Assembly (NCBI RefSeq): GCF_023022985.1
Contig: NZ_CP095461.1
Coordinates: 3,100,001 to 3,164,000, forward strand
Direction: 5' to 3'
Length of the DNA: 64,000 nucleotides
DNA from: Arthrobacter gengyunqii
Lineage (GTDB): Bacteria; Actinomycetota; Actinomycetes; Actinomycetales; Micrococcaceae
This document shows, piece by piece, positions 8,554-17,889 of this stretch. The notes beneath the pieces were generated by a model. The model saw nothing but the letters and a program-made list of their open reading frames with translations, did no database searches and was not told where the DNA came from. The position numbers were made by a program, and so were the translations under genes. The first letter of the stretch is position 1, and every line of letters starts with the position of its first letter.

Positions 8554-9903
8554 TCAGGCCAGTTCACGCTCAATGCGCTGGAGCCCGGCCACAATGGAGG
8601 CCCGCCGGGGAGAGCAGGCGGGAAGCAGCTCCAGCGCGCGGGACCAGGCTTCGACGTCGTCCCGTCCCTCCGGCAGAGCCAGGTACTCCAGCAGGGATTC
8701 CGGTCCCGCGTCCGAGAGCATGGCCTCCCGCAGGACCATGCTCACTTCGCTGCGGAGCGCGGTGATGGCCGGAGCATCAGAGCGCGGCAGGACCGGTCCC
8801 CGGTAGAGGCCCAAGGCCAGCCGATAAGCACCGTTTTCCAGGTATGCGAGCACCTGCCGGGCATCAATCACCACCTCATGCGGAAGCCGGTAGGGACGTG
8901 ACTGCGGTACCAGCGGCGGTTCGGGGAAACCCTGGCTGTGCTTTCCCAGCAGGTTCCGCAGCCGCAGCATTTCGGCGCGCACGGTGCTGACGGAGGTGCA
9001 CTCGGGGTAGACCATGACCGAGAGTTCATCGGCGGTCAGTCCTGCGGGGTGCAGCGCCAGGAGCGTGAGCAGCTCAGCATGCCTGGTGCTGAGCGTGGCG
9101 GGACGCCCGCCCACATTGACCACGGCCGGGTCGCGGCCCAGGATCTGCAGGCTGTCCTGCCGAAGCAGGCTCCGCTGTGCCGGCCGCTGTGCGGAACCCG
9201 GCAGGCGGGGCCGGCGGCGCCTGTTCCGCCCCGTTTCCTGGAGCCGCTCCACCTTGAGCTGGGATTCCGCTGCGGCCACAGTGGCTTCCACCAGCGCCAG
9301 GGTGTGGGCGGCCACTGCTTCGTCCCTGCCGGTGATGTCCACTACGCCCATGAGCGCTCCGGTGTCCGGGTCATGGACGGGCACGGCGGTGCAGCTCCAG
9401 GAATGGACCTGCCGGCTGAAGTGCTCCGCTCCGGAAATTTGAACGCTTCGGTCTGAGGCCAATGCGGTGCCGGGAGCGCTGGTTCCGATGGAACGCTCGG
9501 ACCAGTCAGTGCCCGGGATGAACAGCATGCCCTCGGCCAGCCGGCGTGCGTCGTCGTCACCCTCCACCCACAGCAGCCGGCCCAGTTCATCTCCCACTGC
9601 CACGAGGAGCCCGGTGTCACTGCCCGGACGGACCAGCAGCCGCCGGATAACGGGCATGATGGCTGCGAGGGGATGCGAGCTGCGGTACTCCCCCAGCTCG
9701 GAACCGGCAAACACCAGCTGCGGAACGGCTGCGTCCGGGTCAGTGTGGTGGCGCAGGGAACGCTGCCAGGATTCACGCACCGGCGCCCGGAGCCAGCGCG
9801 TCAGACCGTCCGCGGACCCCAGGTTTTCATGGGCGCGGAAAGCATCCCGCTGCAGGGCGTCCGCGGTGCGCGGAGGTGGAACATCATAGTCCTGATTGTG
9901 CAC
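8554..9903 (-). CDS. GAF-domain transcriptional regulator (AcoR-like, without AAA+ domain)
   Basis: A 449-aa regulator. The N-terminal ~220 residues have the AcoR-type sensor pattern: RAPVRESWQRSLRH, then a GAF domain with FIPGTDWSERSIGTSAPG and VVDITGRDEAVAAHTLALV. The ~70-residue Arg-rich linker leads to a winged-helix-like C-terminus (LSTRHAELLTLLALHPAG, TVRAEMLRLRNLLGK). The sigma-54-interacting AAA+ module of classical AcoR is absent, as in many actinobacterial relatives, which implies control of sigma-70 promoters. Its position two genes from the aldA operon suggests it regulates aldehyde/alcohol oxidation. The 5' flank carries a perfect 16-bp inverted repeat. Confidence 0.85.
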   Translation of the reverse strand: MHNQDYDVPPPRTADALQRDAFRAHENLGSADGLTRWLRAPVRESWQRSLRHHTDPDAAVPQLVFAGSELGEYRSSHPLAAIMPVIRRLLVRPGSDTGLLVAVGDELGRLLWVEGDDDARRLAEGMLFIPGTDWSERSIGTSAPGTALASDRSVQISGAEHFSRQVHSWSCTAVPVHDPDTGALMGVVDITGRDEAVAAHTLALVEATVAAAESQLKVERLQETGRNRRRRPRLPGSAQRPAQRSLLRQDSLQILGRDPAVVNVGGRPATLSTRHAELLTLLALHPAGLTADELSVMVYPECTSVSTVRAEMLRLRNLLGKHSQGFPEPPLVPQSRPYRLPHEVVIDARQVLAYLENGAYRLALGLYRGPVLPRSDAPAITALRSEVSMVLREAMLSDAGPESLLEYLALPEGRDDVEAWSRALELLPACSPRRASIVAGLQRIERELA

Positions 9904-9930
9904 TGCCCCGACCTATCCACACTGATAAGG

Positions 9931-9972
9931 AGACTGTCCTGACACCGACAACTGCGGGTGTCAGGACAGTCT
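9931..9972. promoter_or_regulatory. Perfect 16-bp inverted repeat before the GAF regulator
   Basis: AGACTGTCCTGACACC (9931-9946) is repeated inverted as GGTGTCAGGACAGTCT (9957-9972), with a 10-nt centre. It starts 28 bp upstream of the regulator's ATG and ends 76 bp after the fprA stop. No T-run follows on either strand, so an operator or mRNA structure is as likely as a terminator. Confidence 0.6.
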
Positions 9973-10048
9973 ACTCATGCCGCTTCCATCCCATCCATGG
10001 GAAGGACGGAAGCTTTGGTGTTTTGGGCCGGGCGTGCGGACGGCGGGG

Positions 10049-11470
10049 CTACTGCCCTCGGGCGATCCGCACCATCTCGGCGCGGTCCACAACCTTGACG
10101 CGCTCGCGCACCAGCTCGCCCGTGGCGGGGTCCGGATGGACGTAGGACGCCCCGAGGCTCTTTTCGTAGGCGTCGAGCTTCAGCCAGCCCTCCCACGTGG
10201 TGTATTCCACCCCGCGGTCTTCGAGCAGCTTGATAATGGATTCCTCGTCCGGTTCCTCGGCGGCCGGCAGGTTCAGCCGGTCTTCGAGCAGGAAGCCGAT
10301 GGTTTCCAGGGCGTCGCCCTTGGTGTGGCCGATCAGCCCAATCGGACCGCGCTTAATCCAGCCGGTGGTGTAGATGCCCGGAACGGGCGTGCCGGATTCG
10401 TCAATGACGCGTCCGCCGTCGTTGGGGATCACGCCGCGGCGGGAGTCAAAGCCCACCTCCGGCAGCTCGGACCCGAAGTAGCCAATGGCACGGTAGACGG
10501 CCTGCACCGGGTAGTCGACAATCTCGCCGGTACCTCGGGCGTTGCCCGTTCCGTCCAGTTCGTTGCGCTCGAACTTCATGCCCGCCACCTTGCCGGGATT
10601 GGCCGGGTCCTCATAGATTTCCACCGGGCTGTGCAGGAAGTGCAGGTGCAGACGGCGGGAGGCGCCGGAATCCTGCTCCTCGACCAGCCAGTTGGTCAGC
10701 GTGTTGACCATGGTCTTGGTCTGGTTGTTGGTGCGGATCTGCTCGTCGGAGCCTTCATCGAATTCGAAGTCTTCCGGGTAGAGCACAATATCCACGTCGC
10801 GCGAGTGTGAAAGTTCGCGCAGCTCCAGCGGTGTGAACTTCACCTGAGCCGGGCCGCGGCGGCCAAAGATGTGGACATCCGTCACCGGGGACTTTTTCAG
10901 GCCCTCGTACACGTTGTCCGGGATCTCGGTGGTCAGCAGGTCATCAGCGTGCTTGGAAAGGATGCGGGCAACGTCCAGGGCCACGTTGCCGTTGCCGATG
11001 ACGGCCACTTCCTTGGCATCCAGCGGCCATTCACGCGGCACGTCAGGATGTCCGTCATACCAGGACACGAAGTCGGCTCCGCCGAAGGATCCCTCCAGCT
11101 CCACGCCGGGGATGCTCATGTCAGCGTCCTTGATGGCGCCGGTGGCGAAGATGATGGCGTCATAGAAGTGCCGGAAATCGGTGAGCGTCAGGTCCTTGCC
11201 GTAGTGCACGTTCCCGAGGAAGCGGATGTCTCCGCGGTCCATCACCTTGTGCAGGGCGTTGACGATGCCCTTGATCCGGGGGTGGTCCGGAGCAACCCCG
11301 TAACGGATGAGTCCGTACGGTGCCGGGTACTTGTCGAACAGGTCAATGCTGACCTCAAAGTCCCGTTCAGCTTTGGTGAGGATATCTGCGGCATAAACAC
11401 CGGCGGGGCCAGCGCCGATAATGGCGACTCGCATGGGGCGCTGCGACCGGTCCGCGGCTGAATTAGACAC
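10049..11470 (-). CDS. fprA: NADPH-ferredoxin reductase, FprA/adrenodoxin reductase type
   Basis: A 473-aa FAD/NADP flavoprotein of the FprA family (mycobacterial and adrenodoxin reductase homologues). It moves electrons from NADPH to ferredoxins. The FAD motif is VAIIGAGPAGVYAADIL; YGLIRYGVAPDHPRIKGI is a family signature; the NADP motif is VIGNGNVALDVARIL. TTGWIKRGPIGLIGHTKGDA lies near the C-terminus. I prefer GTG at 11470 (VSNSAADRS) because GAAGGAC sits 8 nt upstream; an ATG at 11515 lacks a clear site. Transcribed alone, away from rarD. Confidence 0.93.
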   Translation of the reverse strand: MSNSAADRSQRPMRVAIIGAGPAGVYAADILTKAERDFEVSIDLFDKYPAPYGLIRYGVAPDHPRIKGIVNALHKVMDRGDIRFLGNVHYGKDLTLTDFRHFYDAIIFATGAIKDADMSIPGVELEGSFGGADFVSWYDGHPDVPREWPLDAKEVAVIGNGNVALDVARILSKHADDLLTTEIPDNVYEGLKKSPVTDVHIFGRRGPAQVKFTPLELRELSHSRDVDIVLYPEDFEFDEGSDEQIRTNNQTKTMVNTLTNWLVEEQDSGASRRLHLHFLHSPVEIYEDPANPGKVAGMKFERNELDGTGNARGTGEIVDYPVQAVYRAIGYFGSELPEVGFDSRRGVIPNDGGRVIDESGTPVPGIYTTGWIKRGPIGLIGHTKGDALETIGFLLEDRLNLPAAEEPDEESIIKLLEDRGVEYTTWEGWLKLDAYEKSLGASYVHPDPATGELVRERVKVVDRAEMVRIARGQ

Positions 11471-11646
11471 TGATAGTCCTTCGTCTCGGGGAAAACCTCG
11501 TGCGGAATAACGCACAGTTTCCTATTCTAAATGCCGCGTACGACGGCGTCTAAACGGTTCGGCGCTGACGCCTCCACAGATGGCTCCGGATCGGCTCCGA
11601 AGCTGCTCCGGCCGGTGGCGGGAATACCGCGCGGCGCCGGCGAGTT

Positions 11647-12714
11647 GTGGATCACGTGTCTTCTTCGAACGGAACCGGCGCCGAGCGCTCCGCACCCTTG
11701 TCCGCCTCTGCATCCTCTGCTGCCGGGTCCACCCCTCCCACCCAGCTGCCGGCGACGGCAACAGTGACGGCGCAACCGCAGCCGGCGCCGTCGTCCGGCG
11801 GCCGCAGCGAAAACTCGACCGGCATCCTCTTCGGTGTTGGCGCCTACGTTCTGTGGGGGCTGCTGCCCCTGTACTTCATCCTGCTGGTCCCGGCCGGTGC
11901 GGTGGAGATTGTCGCGTCCCGCATCGTGTTCTCCCTGGTGTTTTGCGCTGCACTGCTCACCGCCCTGCGGTCGTGGAAGGCCACGGCCACGGCCGCACGG
12001 AACCCGAGATTGGTGGCCACGCTAAGCGGTGCCGCCGTACTCATTGCCGTTAACTGGCTCACTTATGCGTGGGCCGTCCTGAATGAACACGCGGTGGAGG
12101 CCGCCCTGGGGTACTTCATCAACCCTCTGGTCTCCGTGCTCCTGGGCGTGGTGATCCTCAAGGAAAAACTCAGGCCGCTGCAGTGGGTGGCTATGGCAGT
12201 GGGGTTTGTTGCCGTACTGGTACTGACCTTCGCCTACGGAACAGTCCCCTGGGTCGCACTGGGGCTCGCCTTCAGCTTCGGCCTGTACGGGCTGGTGAAG
12301 AAGGGCGTGGGCGGCAAGGTTGATGCAATCTCCAGCCTCACCATCGAAACGGCAGCACTGACGCCGATCGCCGCCGGTGTCCTGATCTGGCTGTCCTTGA
12401 ACGGAACAGCCACCATTCTTTCCAACGGCACCGCGCACTTCTGGCTGCTCGCCGCCTCGGGCATCATTACGGCTGTTCCGCTGATCTTCTTCGGCGCGGC
12501 AGCACGGCGCCTTCCACTCTCCACAGTGGGAATGCTGCAGTACCTGGCGCCCACCCTGCAGTTCATCATTGCCCTGGCCGTCTTCAAGGAAACCATGCCG
12601 CCGGAACGCTGGGTTGGTTTCGGATTGATCTGGATGGCTCTGGTGATCCTGACCGCTGACATGATGGGCGGCCCCAGACGGAACCGGCTGCTCCGAGCCG
12701 CTGCCGCAGCCTAG
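11647..12714 (+). CDS. rarD: RarD/EamA family drug-metabolite transporter
   Basis: A 355-aa protein with a ~58-residue Ser/Thr/Pro/Ala-rich hydrophilic N-terminus followed by ten hydrophobic helices of the EamA/RarD type. The core begins FGVGAYVLWGLLPLYFILL, which is diagnostic of RarD. Other family landmarks are VEAALGYFINPLVSVLLG and LPLSTVGMLQYLAPTLQF. RarD proteins are putative exporters; the name comes from a chloramphenicol-sensitivity phenotype and the substrate is unknown. The start is uncertain: GTG at 11647 or GTG at 11656, neither with a strong ribosome-binding site. A strong terminator follows. Confidence 0.88.
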   Translation: MDHVSSSNGTGAERSAPLSASASSAAGSTPPTQLPATATVTAQPQPAPSSGGRSENSTGILFGVGAYVLWGLLPLYFILLVPAGAVEIVASRIVFSLVFCAALLTALRSWKATATAARNPRLVATLSGAAVLIAVNWLTYAWAVLNEHAVEAALGYFINPLVSVLLGVVILKEKLRPLQWVAMAVGFVAVLVLTFAYGTVPWVALGLAFSFGLYGLVKKGVGGKVDAISSLTIETAALTPIAAGVLIWLSLNGTATILSNGTAHFWLLAASGIITAVPLIFFGAAARRLPLSTVGMLQYLAPTLQFIIALAVFKETMPPERWVGFGLIWMALVILTADMMGGPRRNRLLRAAAAA

Positions 12715-12745
12715 CTGGGGCGTCGCCCCACGGTGCCTGCCAACG

Positions 12746-12790
12746 CAGACAGCCCCCGCTGCCCGAAAGAAGGGCGGCGGGGGCTGTCTG
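12746..12790. terminator. Bidirectional terminator between rarD and the CAP-domain gene
   Basis: A 19-bp stem: CAGACAGCCCCCGCTGCCC at 12746-12764 pairs with its complement at 12772-12790 (one wobble), with loop GAAAGAA. TTTGTT follows on the plus strand. It serves two convergent genes. Confidence 0.88.
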
Positions 12791-12804
12791 TTTGTTGGTG
12801 CGGT

Positions 12805-14499
12805 TTAGCGCAGTGACGCGGCGCGCTGGCGCTGGAGTGCCACGAGGGCTGCACCGCCGGTCAGTGCCATCAGGGCTCCGATGCCGCCTATGGCCAGCTG
12901 GGCGGCGTTCAGACCGGTCGCGGCCAGCTCTGTTGTCCCGTCAGCTGCGGCCGGAACCGGCTGCGCCGCCATGACGGTAACGGCCTGCTCGACCGTGAAG
13001 GTTGTCCAGCCGGCAAGAACGCCGTCCCGGAACAGGGCCACCTTGTGTTCACCGGCGGCCAGGACTGCCGGAACAGCCGCTGCCAGCGATCCCTTGGCGT
13101 CCGCGTTGACAGCGCCCAGGTTGACTCCTGCCGACGGCAGCACAACTTCGTAGGCGGCGCCCGAAGCCAGGCCGGAAATGCGCAGCTGGCTGCCGGAGGC
13201 AACGGCGGTAACGGTTCCCCGGGCGGCTTCGGTGAGGAGCGCCTCCTGTCCGAGCGTCACCTGTTCAACGGTGGCGACGCCGGCGGCAGCCTTGGCCTTG
13301 GCCTGCTCTGCTGCGCGGCGTGTTTCTTCTTCGGCAGCAGCCTTCGCTGCGGCGGCTGCCTGGGCCGCTTCCTTTGCCGCAGCCTCATTTGCCGCAGCCT
13401 CAACTGCGGCAGCGTCGGCTTCAGCCTGCTCCCGGGCGATTGCCGCCTCGGCGGCGGCCTGCTCTTCAGCTGCCTGATGTGCCGGGTCAACGGACTGGGC
13501 TGCAGCATCTTCGGCAGCCTTTTGAGCGGCTGCTTCCTCGGCGGCTTCTGCTGCAGCGGCCTTCTCAGCCGCCGCATCTTCAGCAGCCTTTCGGGCAGCG
13601 GCTTCCTTTGCGGCAGCTTCCTCGGCGGCCTTGGCGGCCGCAGCCTTCTCAACTGCCTCCTGAGCGGCGGCTTCTTCCGCAGCCTTCCGGGCGGCGGCTT
13701 CCGCGGCTGCCTTGTCCTCGGCGGCCTTGTCCTGAGCAGCCGGCTTGGTGTCCGGTGCCGCTGCAGCCGGTTCCTTCGCAGCCTTTGCTGCCGCTTCTTC
13801 AGCAGCGGCTTTGGCTGCGGCCTCTGCAGCAGCCTGGTCGGCGGCTTCTTTCGCAGCAGCCTCCTCAGCCGCAGCCTTGGCAGCGGCGTCCTTGGCGGCG
13901 GCGTCCTTCGCAGCAGCCTCTTCGGCAGCTGCCCTCTCAGCAGCGGCCCGGGCCTCAGCTTCATCCGCCGCCTTCTTCTCTGCCTCGCGGGCATCGGCCT
14001 CGCGTGCTGCCGCCGCCTCATCCTCGGCTGAAACAGCAAACTGGCCGAACTTGGCAGTGGCCAGGTACGCGCCGCGGTTGGGACCTGCGGTCAGCTGGAC
14101 CGCGCCGATGCCAATGTCCGTGTCGGCTGCCCGAAGCATGTTGGCACGGTGCGGCGGAGAGTTGACCCACCAGCTGAACGCCTGGTCCGCGCTCATGTTC
14201 CAGACAATATTCTCCGGGAAGGCATAAGACCCCGGGCTGTGCTGGAAGACGCCGGCGCCGTAGATGTTGGCCTGATCCGCTGACTGCTGCGTCCAGGACT
14301 GCGATTCGGCAGACATCTGGTCATTCCAACGCAGCGGGGCAAGTGCATGCTGTGCCCGGTAGTCGTTGATCAACACGTGCAGGCGGTTAGCGAACTGTGC
14401 ATCCGCGGAGCTTGCCGCGGCGGACGGAATTGCGATGACCGCCGTCATGAGTGCGATGGCGAGGGTCGTGAAGACGCCCACCAGTTTTTTAACGCGCAA
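12805..14499 (-). CDS. Secreted CAP/SCP-domain protein with Ala-rich stalk and LAATG sorting signal
   Basis: A 564-aa surface protein. Residues 1-30 are a signal peptide (MRVKKLVGVFTTLAIALM). Residues ~33-160 form a CAP (cysteine-rich secretory/SCP) domain with NDYRAQHALAPLRWND, NIVWNMSADQAFSWWVNSPP and HRANMLRAADTDIGIGA. Residues ~165-415 are an Ala/Glu/Lys repeat stalk (EEAAAKEAA-like units), likely one long helix. A beta-rich segment follows. The C-terminus has LAATG (525-529), a hydrophobic helix and a basic tail, the class E sortase signal of Actinobacteria. The start is TTG at 14499, six bases after AAGGA; the ATG in that site opens a frame that stops at once. It is likely a wall-linked adhesin or hydrolase-like protein; bacterial CAP activity is poorly defined. 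Confidence 0.88.
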   Translation of the reverse strand: MRVKKLVGVFTTLAIALMTAVIAIPSAAASSADAQFANRLHVLINDYRAQHALAPLRWNDQMSAESQSWTQQSADQANIYGAGVFQHSPGSYAFPENIVWNMSADQAFSWWVNSPPHRANMLRAADTDIGIGAVQLTAGPNRGAYLATAKFGQFAVSAEDEAAAAREADAREAEKKAADEAEARAAAERAAAEEAAAKDAAAKDAAAKAAAEEAAAKEAADQAAAEAAAKAAAEEAAAKAAKEPAAAAPDTKPAAQDKAAEDKAAAEAAARKAAEEAAAQEAVEKAAAAKAAEEAAAKEAAARKAAEDAAAEKAAAAEAAEEAAAQKAAEDAAAQSVDPAHQAAEEQAAAEAAIAREQAEADAAAVEAAANEAAAKEAAQAAAAAKAAAEEETRRAAEQAKAKAAAGVATVEQVTLGQEALLTEAARGTVTAVASGSQLRISGLASGAAYEVVLPSAGVNLGAVNADAKGSLAAAVPAVLAAGEHKVALFRDGVLAGWTTFTVEQAVTVMAAQPVPAAADGTTELAATGLNAAQLAIGGIGALMALTGGAALVALQRQRAASLR

Positions 14500-14644
14500 A
14501 GTGCATCCTTATGCCTCGAGACCCCGTGAAAACACCGAAGCCGGACCGTGCGCAGCTTCCCCAGAAGGCTGCGGTGCCCGGCAAAAACGTCACGGGGCAA
14601 CGATGAGAATTTACCGCAGGCACCTCTAATAAACAACAGGCCCT

Positions 14645-14671
14645 CTAATAACACCAGTAACACCAATAACA
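14645..14671 (-). repeat. Three 9-bp direct repeats, MtrA-box-like
   Basis: Minus strand: TGTTATTGG, TGTTACTGG, TGTTATTAG in tandem. The GTTAY cores spaced by four bases resemble the direct-repeat sites of the response regulator MtrA, which controls cell-wall and secreted-protein genes in Actinobacteria. The assignment is an inference from spacing and target type. Confidence 0.45.
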
Positions 14672-14820
14672 GATGGGACACGCTGGGCTGTGGAGAATAC
14701 GCGGAAACACCTACGTTCCGACCACCTTTTAGGCTCCGTTACCGGCTTCCCTTTGCGCTGCGCCCCGGCGCAGGCTCTCGCCCCGGAGACCAGCCCGATT
14801 GGTCACCGGGCTGGCCCGGG

Positions 14821-14848
14821 GCGCCGGACTCCGAGCGGAGTCCGGCGC
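14821..14848 (-). terminator. Terminator of gabT
   Basis: GCGCCGGACTCC (14821-14832) and GGAGTCCGGCGC (14837-14848), a perfect 12-bp stem with GAGC loop, 26 bp past the gabT stop. There is no clear T-run. Confidence 0.65.
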
Positions 14849-14874
14849 AGTCTCAGCACCCGGCCTTGGATCCG

Positions 14875-16230
14875 CTAGAGCTGTGCGCGGACCGCTGCTT
14901 CCAGCACGTCCAGCGCGTCGGCCAGCAGGTCATCGCCGATCACCAGCGGCGGCAGCAGTCGCACCACGTTTCCGTAGGTGCCGCAGGTCAGGATGATGAC
15001 GCCCTCGGCCAGGCACGCCGACGCAATGGCCTTGGTGATGTCGGCATCCGGGGTCTTGGTGCCGGGCTTGACGAATTCCAGCGCGAGCATGGCCCCGCGG
15101 CCGCGGACTTCGCCGATCACGCCGGTGTCTTCGGCGAGCTGCTTCAGCCGGGGAACGGCCAGTTCCTCGATCCGGCGGGCACGGCCGGCCAGGTTCGTGG
15201 TTTCCATGGTCTCGATCGCTGCCAGCGCCGCGGCACAGGCCACCGGATTTCCGCCGTAGGTGCCGCCCAGGCCCCCGGCGTGGACGGCGTCGAGCAGTTC
15301 CGCGCGGCCGGTGACAGCGGAGAGCGGCATGCCGCCGGCGATGCCCTTGGCCATGGTCATGAGGTCCGGAATGACGCCTTCGTGCTGCACGGCGAACCAT
15401 TCACCGGTGCGGCAGAAACCGGACTGGACCTCATCGGCAATAAAAACGATTCCCTTGGACTTGGCCCACTCGGCCAGCCGGGGCAGGAAGCCTTCGGCGG
15501 GCACAATGAAGCCGCCCTCGCCCTGGATCGGTTCGATCAGGATGGCCGCTGTCTGGTCCGCGCCGATCTGCTTCTCAATGGCCAGGATCACCCGGTCGGC
15601 AGCCTCGGTGCCGGTGATTGCGGGGTTCTCTTCGCGGTACGGATAGCTCATTGGCATCCGGTAGATCTCGGAGGCAAACGGGCCGAAACCGGTTTTGTAC
15701 GGCATGGCCTTGGCGGTGAGCCCCATGGTGAGGTTGGTGCGGCCGTGGTAGGCGTGGTCAAAGGCAACGACGGCGTCGCGGCCGGTGGCGGACCGCGCAA
15801 TCTTGATCGCGTTCTCCACGGCTTCGGCGCCGGAGTTGAAGAGCACCGTGCGCTTCTCATGGTCGCCGGGAGTCACCTCGTGCAGCTTTTCCGCCAGCGC
15901 AATGTAGCCCTCGTACGGGGTCACCATGAAGCAGGTGTGCGTGAAATGCTCCACCTGCTCCTTCACCGCGCCGACGACGGCGGGGTCCGAGGCGCCGACG
16001 CTGGTCACGGCGATGCCGGAACCCAGGTCGATGAACGAGTTGCCGTCCACGTCACGGATGATGCCGCCGTCGGCGTCGGAAACGTACACCGGAACGGATG
16101 AGGCGACACCCTTGGCAACCACGGCTGCCCGGCGGGCGTTCAGTTCGGCGGATTTGGGGCCGGGGAAGGGCCCGCTGATGCTGCGTTTCTGCTCGAGCCG
16201 GTAGGCGGGTGAAACGGCTTGGGTGCTCAT
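14875..16230 (-). CDS. gabT: 4-aminobutyrate aminotransferase GabT
   Basis: A 451-aa class III PLP aminotransferase. It moves the amino group of GABA to 2-oxoglutarate, giving succinate semialdehyde. Family motifs: NSGAEAVENAIKIAR near the PLP phosphate site, YHGRTNLTMGLT, the metal/PLP-binding IFIADEVQSG-type segment (IVFIADEVQSGFCRTG), and the PLP lysine in TMAKGIAGGMPLSAV. ATG at 16230. It lies 70 bp downstream of the aminobutyraldehyde dehydrogenase on the same strand, forming a putrescine/GABA degradation operon with the PucR regulator divergent upstream. Confidence 0.95.
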   Translation of the reverse strand: MSTQAVSPAYRLEQKRSISGPFPGPKSAELNARRAAVVAKGVASSVPVYVSDADGGIIRDVDGNSFIDLGSGIAVTSVGASDPAVVGAVKEQVEHFTHTCFMVTPYEGYIALAEKLHEVTPGDHEKRTVLFNSGAEAVENAIKIARSATGRDAVVAFDHAYHGRTNLTMGLTAKAMPYKTGFGPFASEIYRMPMSYPYREENPAITGTEAADRVILAIEKQIGADQTAAILIEPIQGEGGFIVPAEGFLPRLAEWAKSKGIVFIADEVQSGFCRTGEWFAVQHEGVIPDLMTMAKGIAGGMPLSAVTGRAELLDAVHAGGLGGTYGGNPVACAAALAAIETMETTNLAGRARRIEELAVPRLKQLAEDTGVIGEVRGRGAMLALEFVKPGTKTPDADITKAIASACLAEGVIILTCGTYGNVVRLLPPLVIGDDLLADALDVLEAAVRAQL

Positions 16231-16300
16231 GGGGTGTGCCTTTCAAGCGATGCTGCGATTACTGCGGCGGGGTGTGCGGGACGGATGGGGGTGCAGGCGC

Positions 16301-17731
<1,431 letters not shown>

Positions 17732-17793
17732 GGCTCGCACTGTCCTTTCGGGGAAGAAGAAGCCCGGACTCCGCTGCCCGGGGTTTCTCCCAA

Positions 17794-17822
17794 CCTATGC
17801 GGTGAAATTCCCGTTCCATAGG
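17794..17822. promoter_or_regulatory. Inverted repeat in the aminobutyraldehyde dehydrogenase/pucR divergent region
   Basis: CCTATG (17794-17799) and CATAGG (17817-17822), 17 bp apart, between the divergent genes. A plausible but weak regulator site; PucR is the obvious candidate. Confidence 0.3.
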
Positions 17823-17889
17823 GACGAAAGAACAATGACGGCAGACATGTTCTGTGCAGGCGACCAAACGCTGCACCTATAGTTACTCC

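Larger units (their letters stand above)
14500..14874 (-). promoter_or_regulatory. 375-bp intergenic leader of the CAP gene with clustered repeats
   Basis: The CAP gene's upstream region carries three adjacent 9-bp direct repeats (14645-14671, minus-strand GTTAY-type cores every 9 bp). It also has two copies of TTATTAGAGG (minus strand; 14623-14632 and 14642-14651). Nearer the start, GCCCCGTGA and TCACGGGG can pair, so the leader could fold. A terminator for gabT lies at its right end. No coding sequence is apparent. I compared it with the c-di-AMP (ydaO) riboswitch and did not find a match. Confidence 0.5.

Noticed and set aside
13045..14165. Several long Ser/Gly/Leu- or Arg/Pro-rich frames on both strands
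   Set aside because: They are alternative frames of the Ala-rich stalk of the CAP protein, with no start signals or recognisable domains.
14500..14640. c-di-AMP (ydaO) riboswitch before the CAP gene
   Set aside because: The class is common before wall hydrolases, but its conserved GGGGGACC/GGGGUGAAU segments are not present.
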